From a virus: a DNA stretch of 64,000 nt. Where the stretch lies: positions 1-64,000 of IMG/VR virus record IMGVR_UViG_3300033156_000392; one strand, 5' to 3'. The translations under genes were made by a program, and so were the position numbers. Shown in pieces: positions 56,899 through 62,971 of this stretch; within the stretch, counting starts at the first letter, position 1, and each line of letters starts with the position of its first letter. Under the pieces are notes generated by a model. The model did no database searches. It saw only the letters and a list, made by a program, of their open reading frames with translations, and was not told the DNA's origin.

Positions 56899-57122
56899 GA
56901 CCATCTCAACTCTCCGAACATCACTATCTCAGGCGTTATGAGAGGCGTTATGGAGAGTGGTATGCCGGAGTGTCTCATAACGTCTATACCGTCAAATGAG
57001 CACTCTATCAGCACCAGAGTGGACGAGGAGAATAGTGTATTCCTCACCTCTCTCCTCTCTCCCTCTACTCCTACTCCACTCTCTCTAACGCCTCTAACGC
57101 CTCTCTTTCCTTCTTTTCTCAC
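56895..57122 (-). CDS. Questionable small gene in repeat-rich region
   Basis: A 75-codon frame from GTG 57122. The beginning (GVRGVRESGVGVE) is coded by GGCGTTAGA iterons and the end (ITPLITPEIVMFG) by others. A palindrome lies 29 bases upstream. The region may instead be a regulatory or origin region with no gene. Confidence 0.3.
   Translation of the reverse strand: MRKEGKRGVRGVRESGVGVEGERREVRNTLFSSSTLVLIECSFDGIDVMRHSGIPLSITPLITPEIVMFGELRWS
56932..56982. repeat. GYGTTATRA iterons, group A
   Basis: GGCGTTATG at 56932-56940 and 56944-56952 in direct repeat, and inverted TCATAACG at 56975-56982. Confidence 0.55.
57085..57102. repeat. GYGTTATRA iterons, group B (inverted)
   Basis: CTCTAACGCCTCTAACGCCT holds two inverted AACGCC units. 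With group A they bracket about 100 bases. Confidence 0.45.
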
Positions 57123-57150
57123 TATATCTCCTCTTTTCTCTCTACGAATG

Positions 57151-57171
57151 CTAAAAAAACAATTGCTTTAG
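57151..57171 (-). promoter_or_regulatory. 21-bp palindrome, copy 6 (imperfect)
   Basis: CTAAAAAAAC-A-ATTGCTTTAG, upstream of the questionable gene at 57122. Confidence 0.45.
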
Positions 57172-57203
57172 GCTTCTCTCAGGCAGTTTCTACCGTAGGG
57201 CGG

Positions 57204-57224
57204 CTAAAATAACTGTTTCTTTAG
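57204..57224 (-). promoter_or_regulatory. 21-bp palindrome, copy 7 (imperfect)
   Basis: CTAAAATAAC-T-GTTTCTTTAG, inside the last codons and stop of the gene at 57204, and 53 bases from copy 6 centre to centre. Confidence 0.5.
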
Positions 57225-57950
57225 TCTCCGTTTGCTATGAAAATGACTCTGTGCCATCGCTTCAGATGTATCTCCGGGTGCTGTGGGTGCTTTATTTTTT
57301 CCTTTTACGTAGATGCCTGTCAGTCTGTATTCTTCCAGATGTTCTATGTCTTGGACGGCTCTCACTCTGATTTCCTCCGCCTTGTGGTATCCGAGTTGCC
57401 ACTTCACCGACTTTCTCAAATGAAGTCTCACTGCCTTCGGAATTCTCTGTCTCGGTGGTCTCTCCGGTACGAGGTACAGGTCTCCCTGTCTCTTTACTTC
57501 CTTCTCTCTCTTCAGGACTTCCTCTGGGAAGAGTTTCTTTAGTATCTCTGACGGCTTGTCTTTCTTTCCCTTCTCCCTGAAGTAGAGTCTGCTCTCTGTG
57601 TACTGCTCTCCGTCTTTCAGTACGACGAGACACACCGGGGTTGTTGTCTGGAAGTAATAAATCTCCAGACCGAACTTTCGGAAAATCTTTCCCTCTTTTG
57701 CTGATTGTAGTGTCTGGTAGTTTTTCACAAGGTATCCAGCGAGTACTCTCTGCGTCTCCTCGTCCACGTCTTTGAACAACTCTCTCACTTTCGTTAGAGC
57801 CCTCTCTCCGATGCTCTGCTTCTCTGAGACCCACTCTGCTGGCACTCTCCACCTCAGTTTCCCTTTCTCGTCCACGAAGGGTATTGCTCTCTCTTGCTTG
57901 CTCCAGTTTAGTCTATTGTACTCTCTCCTCCCTATCGTAGTCCACTCCAT
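57204..57950 (-). CDS. Hypothetical protein, long paralog of 55802
   Basis: A 248-residue protein from ATG 57950 (GGAGGTG six bases before; an earlier GTG is at 57959). N-terminus matches the protein at 55802; then helices, a beta segment (LEIYYFQTTTPVCLVVLKDG) and RPPRQRIPKAVRLHLRKSVK. Its last codons lie in a palindrome. Function unknown. Confidence 0.5.
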   Translation of the reverse strand: MEWTTIGRREYNRLNWSKQERAIPFVDEKGKLRWRVPAEWVSEKQSIGERALTKVRELFKDVDEETQRVLAGYLVKNYQTLQSAKEGKIFRKFGLEIYYFQTTTPVCLVVLKDGEQYTESRLYFREKGKKDKPSEILKKLFPEEVLKREKEVKRQGDLYLVPERPPRQRIPKAVRLHLRKSVKWQLGYHKAEEIRVRAVQDIEHLEEYRLTGIYVKGKNKAPTAPGDTSEAMAQSHFHSKRRLKKQLF

Positions 57951-57955
57951 CGCTT

Positions 57956-58180
57956 TCACCTCCTCCCACTCTCTCTTGGAGTGAGTATGAACTCGCTCTC
58001 TCTCATCTGTAGCACTCTCTCAAGGCTCTCAAGGCTCTTCGTCGCTACTCCCTCTCCGTCTATCACGACTGCCAAGACGACTCTATCTCTGTCTCTCACG
58101 ATCTCCCTCTCTCCGTTTCTTCTCTCATCAGAGCCTTGCTCTCTGGAGGTATCTTGATATTTGCTCCAGAGTGCTCTCAC
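57956..58180 (-). CDS. Hypothetical small protein
   Basis: Seventy-four residues, polar N-terminus, then DRVVLAVVIDGEGVATKSLESL. The GTG start follows AGGTGAGGTGG. Not recognised. Confidence 0.4.
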   Translation of the reverse strand: MRALWSKYQDTSREQGSDERRNGEREIVRDRDRVVLAVVIDGEGVATKSLESLERVLQMRESEFILTPRESGRR

Positions 58181-58198
58181 GGTCTCTATCCATCCACC

Positions 58199-58366
58199 TC
58201 ACCTGTGTGCTATCTGTATCCTTCTCAGACACAAGGGACAGACCGGACGTCCTCTCCAGTCTCTCATAGAGTCTGCAGTCCAGACTCTCTCGCAGGTGGG
58301 ACACTTCACTATCTCTATCCGTCTGCCCGTGAGTCTCTCGCTCTCGTTAAGAAGTTCTCCTTCCAT
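58199..58366 (-). CDS. Zinc ribbon protein
   Basis: Fifty-five residues from ATG 58366: RIEIVKCPTCERVWTADSMR, GRPVCPLCLRRIQ. A CxxC-CxxC ribbon. GAGAGGTG precedes it. Confidence 0.6.
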   Translation of the reverse strand: MEGELLNESERLTGRRIEIVKCPTCERVWTADSMRDWRGRPVCPLCLRRIQIAHR

Positions 58367-58379
58367 ATCTCTCACCTCT

Positions 58380-58505
58380 CTACTCCCATATATCGTGGTT
58401 GTTAACACAGTCGCAACAGTTCTGTACTATCCAGTCTTCGTCCGTCTCGCTTGCTCTGTACTCATTCCCACATACCGGGCACGTCCACACTTCTTCTTTC
58501 TCCAT
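58380..58505 (-). CDS. Zinc-binding microprotein
   Basis: Forty-one residues: WTCPVCGNEYRASETDEDWI, NCCDCVNNHDIW. Zinc ribbon with cysteine cluster. Confidence 0.55.
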   Translation of the reverse strand: MEKEEVWTCPVCGNEYRASETDEDWIVQNCCDCVNNHDIWE

Positions 58506-58522
58506 TTATCTCACTCCTTCTC

Positions 58523-58729
58523 TCACAGTCTCTTCTTCTCCACCTTCTCCATCAGACTGTCTCCGACTTTGATTTCCTCGCTCCCGACGTAGTTTATCCA
58601 GAGTTTGCCCCGTACCTCTTCCACGAATACCAGCCCTATATGTTCACTGCTGAAGGCGTTCTCTCTTCTCACCTCAAGACAGACGTAGTTCCCTTTCTTC
58701 ATCTCGTCTATCCGAATCTCTAAACCCAT
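58523..58729 (-). CDS. Hypothetical beta protein
   Basis: Sixty-eight residues, strand-rich (YVCLEVRRENAFSSEHIGLV, FVEEVRGKLWINYVG). The palindrome at 58770 lies 41 bases upstream. Not recognised. Confidence 0.45.
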   Translation of the reverse strand: MGLEIRIDEMKKGNYVCLEVRRENAFSSEHIGLVFVEEVRGKLWINYVGSEEIKVGDSLMEKVEKKRL

Positions 58730-58769
58730 TCACATCACCTCTCTATCTCTTCGTCTCTCTAAGAAGTTG

Positions 58770-58790
58770 CTAAAATAACAGTTATTTTAT
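58770..58790 (-). promoter_or_regulatory. 21-bp palindrome, copy 8
   Basis: CTAAAATAAC-A-GTTATTTTAT, one end base differs from perfect symmetry; overlaps the stop of the gene at 58787. Confidence 0.6.
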
Positions 58791-58909
58791 CTCTTTCTCT
58801 TCTTCTCTCTCGTCGCTCTCTCCACCAGCATCGCTATCTCCCACGCTATCGCTACCGCCAGACTCGGAGAGTCCACATAACCCATCTCTAAGACCTTATC
58901 ACTTTCCAT
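58787..58909 (-). CDS. Tiny protein, 40 residues
   Basis: ESDKVLEMGYVDSPSLAVAI then AWEIAMLVERATREKKRKR: one short hydrophobic helix and a basic end. ATG 58909 overlaps the end of the next upstream gene. Confidence 0.4.
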   Translation of the reverse strand: MESDKVLEMGYVDSPSLAVAIAWEIAMLVERATREKKRKR

Positions 58910-59160
58910 CTCAATACCTCTCCCTCGTCTATGCTCGCTGGTGGTCTATAAGGCTTTCTCCCTCTCCCTCTGTGGGGCTTTGCGTGTCCTTCTCCTCCTC
59001 CCCACGTCCTGAGTTGCTTCTTTGCTTGCTTTCTCCTCGCTCTCTCTTCGTCTATCTCCATCTTCTTTATTGTCTTCTGTACTATGTCTATCATAAAAGA
59101 GCAGTTAATCTTTCTGTAATACTCTAACTTCTCTTTCAGTAGGTCTTTAAGGTCTTTCAT
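58888..59160 (-). CDS. Hypothetical basic protein
   Basis: Ninety residues from ATG 59160: helix (KDLLKEKLEYYRKINCSFMI), then a basic Gly/Pro-rich C-terminus (GHAKPHRGRGRKPYRPP) that could bind nucleic acid. ATGA overlap with the upstream gene. Confidence 0.45.
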   Translation of the reverse strand: MKDLKDLLKEKLEYYRKINCSFMIDIVQKTIKKMEIDEERARRKQAKKQLRTWGGGEGHAKPHRGRGRKPYRPPASIDEGEVLRWKVIRS

Positions 59161-59474
59161 TCCAAACACCGAAATAGATAAGGAAGACAAAAGTAGTCTG
59201 GACACGTCCTTATATAGCGGTCTATCTCTCTTATGTTCTCGTACTCTACTTTGAAGTCTCTTATGGTCTTCTGTCTTCCGTGAGATAACTCCCTCATCAG
59301 TTTGAGATATGGGTTAACGGACTCTACGGATAAGACTATCTCCTCTCTTCTCCTCTCCTCTCTCCTCTCATCATCGGTCTGGAATATGGGAGAGAGGTTA
59401 AGGGGTCTCTCGACTATGAAGTCTGTTATTCTCGTCTGCCGTGTCTTTCCCGTTCTCATCATCATCATCTCCAT
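59157..59474 (-). CDS. Hypothetical protein
   Basis: A 105-residue protein. An early RTGKTRQTRITDFIV, resembling a PIP-like QTRITDFI segment, then charged helices. The PIP resemblance is weak and not at the terminus. Confidence 0.4.
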   Translation of the reverse strand: MEMMMMRTGKTRQTRITDFIVERPLNLSPIFQTDDERREERRREEIVLSVESVNPYLKLMRELSHGRQKTIRDFKVEYENIREIDRYIRTCPDYFCLPYLFRCLE

Positions 59475-59528
59475 TTCAAACTAACACAAAAAATAAAGGA
59501 AAGGGAGAGGTTGGGGCGTGTTCTCTCC

Positions 59529-59834
59529 CTATAACTTCTTAGGTCTCACTAAGACTTGGGCGGGGTTCTGTTTGTATGACACTCGCCAGTTTGGATATTT
59601 TCTCTTCAACTGTTGTGCTACACTCCTCACGTTCTCTGTTTTGATTGGTGCGGTTGTGTGTTCTTTGAAAACGTCAAAAGGAATAGCCACGAACTCATCA
59701 GTTTTCTTGACGTTCTGTATAGCGTTGTTTATGGCAGTCTTCAGCGTCTCATCAATATCCCACTTTGTCGAGATTGGTTTAACGACAACCTCGAGCGTCA
59801 ACTGAACCCCTTCATTTTTGTTGTTGTTCTTCAT
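59529..59834 (-). CDS. Hypothetical protein, foreign composition
   Basis: A 101-residue protein (LTLEVVVKPISTKWDIDETL, VRSVAQQLKRKYPNWRVSYK). The C-terminal half looks like a helix-strand DNA-binding end. Its Asn/Gln content and CGC/CGT codons differ from the rest. A separate TATA (CTTAAATA, 59868-59876) and a palindrome lie upstream. Confidence 0.5.
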   Translation of the reverse strand: MKNNNKNEGVQLTLEVVVKPISTKWDIDETLKTAINNAIQNVKKTDEFVAIPFDVFKEHTTAPIKTENVRSVAQQLKRKYPNWRVSYKQNPAQVLVRPKKL

Positions 59835-59880
59835 TTTCGTCTCACCGAGTAGGTATCGACACGTGAGTATTTAAGTCTTT

Positions 59881-59901
59881 CTAAAATAATAATTTCTTTA
59901 G
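59881..59901 (-). promoter_or_regulatory. 21-bp palindrome, copy 9 (imperfect)
   Basis: CTAAAATAAT-A-ATTTCTTTAG, immediately upstream of the TATA box of the gene at 59834. Here promoter and palindrome are separate, which suggests an operator or activator site. Confidence 0.55.
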
Positions 59902-59962
59902 GCAATTGTCGAAGTGTGCCTTCTTTATATACTCTCGTAAAATAAGACTAATGTTATGTTCT

Positions 59963-59988
59963 AACGCCTTTATAACGCCTTTAACGTT
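59963..59988. repeat. GYGTTATRA iterons, group C
   Basis: AACGCCTTTATAACGCCTTT plus AACGTT: three units, 10-11 bases apart, inverted relative to those at 61111. Confidence 0.5.
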
Positions 59989-60122
59989 TTGTCTGGGTTT
60001 GGGGGAAAATGAGACAAAACCCCTCTTTAAATACTCTTTAGACAGTTGTCGACATTACGCTTTATGGGTGAATTGAGCAAAAGACTTTTAACCCTACACG
60101 AGAAGGGTTAGCGGTGATGTGA

Positions 60123-60782
60123 ATGGTAAGGCCACGAAAAGACGCAACAATCGGGGTCTTGGAAGCGTACGAGATTTACAGAACCAACCCAACCCGAGCC
60201 ATAGAGGGTTTGGGTGGGTTGTCGGCGAAGACGTGGTTGAGAAGATTTCGAGAGAACGGATTAAAGATAAGACAACAGCGTAAGCGGAAGGTACACAATA
60301 ACGACTATGTGAACGTTGAGGAGTTGGAGAAGTGGGTTAGCGTTGATATAGACGAGATAACCTTTAAGCCCCTCCACACCAAGCATCAACGTGTTGTTAA
60401 AGAACTCGATGCCCAACTCGTAAAGGTCGGACTACACGAAGACGATGAGCATAAAGCGTTTGTGTTGATTACGCCGAGAACGTTAAGCAAACGAATAGCA
60501 CAACGGATTTTAGAGATTTACAGAGAGAAGGGTTTTAGCACAGTAGCGGATAAGGAGTTTGAAGCAGAGTTTAACGTTCGACACGGCACACGTGGGAAAG
60601 CACTTGTAGAAAACATAACGGCACGAATTAAAAACCTTGTCTATATGAACCTGCGACTCTTCAAGAAGGACGAGAGAAGCAGAGTTATCCAAGACTTATA
60701 CGAGAACGCAATAAAGACACTATGCGATGAGCCACCAGCCGAGATTAAACGATTAGTTGAAGACCCCCGAGCACTCTTTTAG
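60123..60782 (+). CDS. Probable DNA-binding regulator, foreign composition
   Basis: A 219-residue basic protein. N-terminus LEAYEIYRTNPTRAIEGLGG, LSAKTWLRRFRENGLKIRQQ resembles an HTH, then a mixed domain and helices. Arginine codons CGA, CGT and CGG are frequent, unlike the AGA/AGG bias elsewhere, so it was likely acquired recently. It lies next to the iterons and palindromes and is a candidate to bind them. No clear family. Confidence 0.5.
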   Translation: MVRPRKDATIGVLEAYEIYRTNPTRAIEGLGGLSAKTWLRRFRENGLKIRQQRKRKVHNNDYVNVEELEKWVSVDIDEITFKPLHTKHQRVVKELDAQLVKVGLHEDDEHKAFVLITPRTLSKRIAQRILEIYREKGFSTVADKEFEAEFNVRHGTRGKALVENITARIKNLVYMNLRLFKKDERSRVIQDLYENAIKTLCDEPPAEIKRLVEDPRALF

Positions 60783-60784
60783 CA

Positions 60785-60820
60785 CTTCTTTTTTTCTTTT
60801 TCTTTTTTTCTTTTCTCTCC
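60785..60820 (+). terminator. T-rich terminator
   Basis: Long T tracts (CTTCTTTTTTTCTTTTTC) follow the stop at 60782, like archaeal T-rich terminators. Confidence 0.6.
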
Positions 60821-60882
60821 TCTAACTCTCTACACGTCATAACACTTCATAACACCCCTTATCTTCTCCTACACTAAAAAAA

Positions 60883-60903
60883 TTCAAATAATGATTATTT
60901 TAA
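60883..60903. repeat. 21-bp palindrome, copy 10 (degenerate)
   Basis: Core AAATAAT-G-ATTATTT is symmetric; the outer arms are altered. Confidence 0.4.
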
Positions 60904-61077
60904 CAGTCCACCCCCGGTTCTAGTCACGACACACAATCATAACACACTGATCACAACAGATTATCATACACCTTCTAGAACGAGAACTTTCAAAGAAAGC
61001 AGACGGCATGCATAAAAGTGTGTATTTAGAAAAAACTTCCAGAAAGGAGTGTTAGACCCTCTCTCTGTTCCATCTTT

Positions 61078-61128
61078 GTTTATAAACAACAGAGAAGATA
61101 TATAAGAGAGGTGTTATAAAGCGTTATG
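61078..61128 (+). promoter_or_regulatory. Terminase promoter with iteron pair
   Basis: GTTTATAAAC (61078-61087), GATATATAAG (61097-61106) and tandem GTGTTATAAA-GCGTTATGTG (61111-61130) reach the start codon. The second TATA predicts a nearly leaderless mRNA; iterons overlap the predicted start site, so repression is plausible. Confidence 0.55.
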
Positions 61129-61670
61129 TGATGCCGTACCTCTGTAACTGTCAGTGCAAGATAGGAAAGTCTCCCAATAGAGATCTCTACCACGATCTGA
61201 GAGTCAAGGAGAGATACTCCTACGAGAGGCTCTCGCAGGTGGCTAGAGAGAAAGGGGAAGATATTTCTCCCATGGCCTTCCACAGACACTTCACCAAGCA
61301 CGTCAAGCCTGCACTGGAGGAGTACGTAAAGATGAATGCGTCAGAGGCTTGGCTCAGGGAGAGAGCCAGAGAAGAGGTCAACTTGTACCACGAGATTCTA
61401 TCTAACCTAGTTCTGCTCAGAGAGAAGGTCGAGGAAGCGTGTAGACTCCCTCTCTCATCCTCCAACATCACTGCACTCACCAATCTTCTGGGTGAGATAA
61501 GAAAGACTATCGTATACATCGCACAGCATAAAGACCAGCTTGTCGGGATAAGAGGAGAGATGAGTGAAGACATAACTCTCTCCTATCTCTTCGAGATCAT
61601 AGACGAGCTTCCGGAAGACAAGAGACAGAAGCTGAAGGCGAAGCTTCAGGCTCTGGTGGGTCTGACATGA
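61128..61670 (+). CDS. Small terminase subunit-like protein
   Basis: A 180-residue helical protein directly upstream of the large terminase. The N-terminus (CNCQCKIGKSPNRDLYHDLR, YSYERLSQVAREKGEDISPM) resembles an HTH that would recognise viral DNA, followed by helices for oligomerisation. ATGA-type overlap with the large subunit. Confidence 0.6.
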   Translation: MMPYLCNCQCKIGKSPNRDLYHDLRVKERYSYERLSQVAREKGEDISPMAFHRHFTKHVKPALEEYVKMNASEAWLRERAREEVNLYHEILSNLVLLREKVEEACRLPLSSSNITALTNLLGEIRKTIVYIAQHKDQLVGIRGEMSEDITLSYLFEIIDELPEDKRQKLKAKLQALVGLT

Positions 61671-62950
61671 ACATAGCGTGGAAGGCATATAAAATATGGG
61701 AATGGTACAGTGCTCCGTCCATCTACTTCAAGGACGTGACGGGACAGGATCCCATAAAAGGACAGAAGCATATAATGGACTTTCTACCGACCAACGAGAA
61801 CAGGTTGCTGGTGTGTGCCGCCTCTGGAGCCGGGAAGACGAGAGTGCTGGCTGCTGCAGCTCTCTGGGAGTGTACGGTACTACCTACCATCATCAGGAGG
61901 CCAGTCAAGGCACTGGTTCTTTCTGGATCTTTGGAGCAGTCAAAAGTTCTCTACGACTACACCTCAGAATACATCAAGAGGTGCAGCATAGTCGGTGACA
62001 TGGTACAGACCAGATTGAAGACTGAAACGAGATTCAAGAACGGCTCTCTTTTGAAGGCTCTTCCCTGCTCCGAGAGAGCCTTCTACGGTAAGCATGTAGA
62101 CCTACTGATCATAGACGAGGCAGCTCTAAAAGACATACCAGAAACGATCATAGACCATGCTCTGTCCATAGTGGCTCCAGTAAAAGGCTCCAAGCTCATG
62201 ATGTCTTCGACTCCCTATGAGCCTTCCTCAAGGTTCGTGAAGATGTGGGAGAAGGCACCAGAGGAGGGGTGGCTGAGGATAAACTGGTCGGCTGAGGAGT
62301 GCAACTGGATTCCGAAGAGTGTGATAGAGGAGGCACGGAGGACTCTCTCAGAGACGGAGTTCAGAATAAGGTGGAAGGGAGAGATAGTTACACCTTCAGA
62401 CACGTACTTCAGACGGGAGAGTATAAAGCAGTGTTTGATCAGTCAAAAGCCAAGGAGGGGAGAAGGAGAGATATTTGGAGGACTTGACTGGGGCTTCAAA
62501 CATTCGACTGTTCTTACTCTTGTCCAGTCTGAGGGTGAAGAAATTAACGTATTACTCACGAAGGAGTGGAAGAGAGAACGAATAGACAAAATATACGCCG
62601 ATATTCTCACTATTTGTAACGAGTATCATCCGAGACTCATCAATGCAGACTCTTCTCACGTCTTCGAGAACAACAAGTTAAAGGAGCTTGGAGTCCCTTT
62701 GGAGCCTATATCCTTTGCTAAGGAGAAGGAGAATATGCTGAACAATCTCGCCTCTCTTTTGGAGCACGGGAAGCTCTCCATCTGGGAAGAGGAAACTACT
62801 CTCATCTCCCAACTGAGGGACTACAAGAAGGGACTTCGTGGAGGGGACGACTTCGTTGACTCTCTCATGCTTGCGGTGAAAGACGTCTACAGTCCCACAT
62901 ATTCCGTACCAGCTGAGAAAGTACCTTTCAAGGTGGTAAAATACTTATAG
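61667..62950 (+). CDS. Terminase large subunit
   Basis: A 427-residue packaging motor: Walker A AASGAGKT (51-58), Walker B LLIIDEAAL (146-154), coupling SSTPYEPSSRF, and RNase H-fold nuclease with D in GGLDWGFKHST, D in LINADSSH and D in DDFVDSLMLAV. It cuts concatemers and pumps DNA into the capsid. Next to the small subunit. Confidence 0.85.
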   Translation: MNIAWKAYKIWEWYSAPSIYFKDVTGQDPIKGQKHIMDFLPTNENRLLVCAASGAGKTRVLAAAALWECTVLPTIIRRPVKALVLSGSLEQSKVLYDYTSEYIKRCSIVGDMVQTRLKTETRFKNGSLLKALPCSERAFYGKHVDLLIIDEAALKDIPETIIDHALSIVAPVKGSKLMMSSTPYEPSSRFVKMWEKAPEEGWLRINWSAEECNWIPKSVIEEARRTLSETEFRIRWKGEIVTPSDTYFRRESIKQCLISQKPRRGEGEIFGGLDWGFKHSTVLTLVQSEGEEINVLLTKEWKRERIDKIYADILTICNEYHPRLINADSSHVFENNKLKELGVPLEPISFAKEKENMLNNLASLLEHGKLSIWEEETTLISQLRDYKKGLRGGDDFVDSLMLAVKDVYSPTYSVPAEKVPFKVVKYL

Positions 62951-62971
62951 ATAGGAAGGAGAGTGTCTTTG

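Larger units (their letters stand above)
59835..60122. promoter_or_regulatory. Regulatory region between divergent genes
   Basis: Holds TATA for the minus gene (59868-59876), palindrome copy 9 (59881-59901), TTGTCGA at 59906-59912 and 60046-60052, a triple AACGCC/AACGTT iteron (59963-59988) and TTTAAATAC at 60025-60033 for the plus gene. No coding frame. Confidence 0.55.
60783..61127. promoter_or_regulatory. Noncoding region before terminase genes
   Basis: About 345 bases without a gene. Contains the terminator, tandem TCATAACAC (60838-60846, 60848-60856) and one at 60938, a degenerate palindrome (60883-60903, AAATAAT-G-ATTATTT core), TTCTAGAA near 60974, GTTTATAAAC and the iteron pair before the terminase start. 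It is a candidate origin or packaging start, without proof. Confidence 0.45.

Noticed and set aside
59157-59474. PIP box in the 59157 protein
   Set aside because: QTRITDFI is near a PIP-like pattern but lies at the N-terminus without context; kept as weak mention only.
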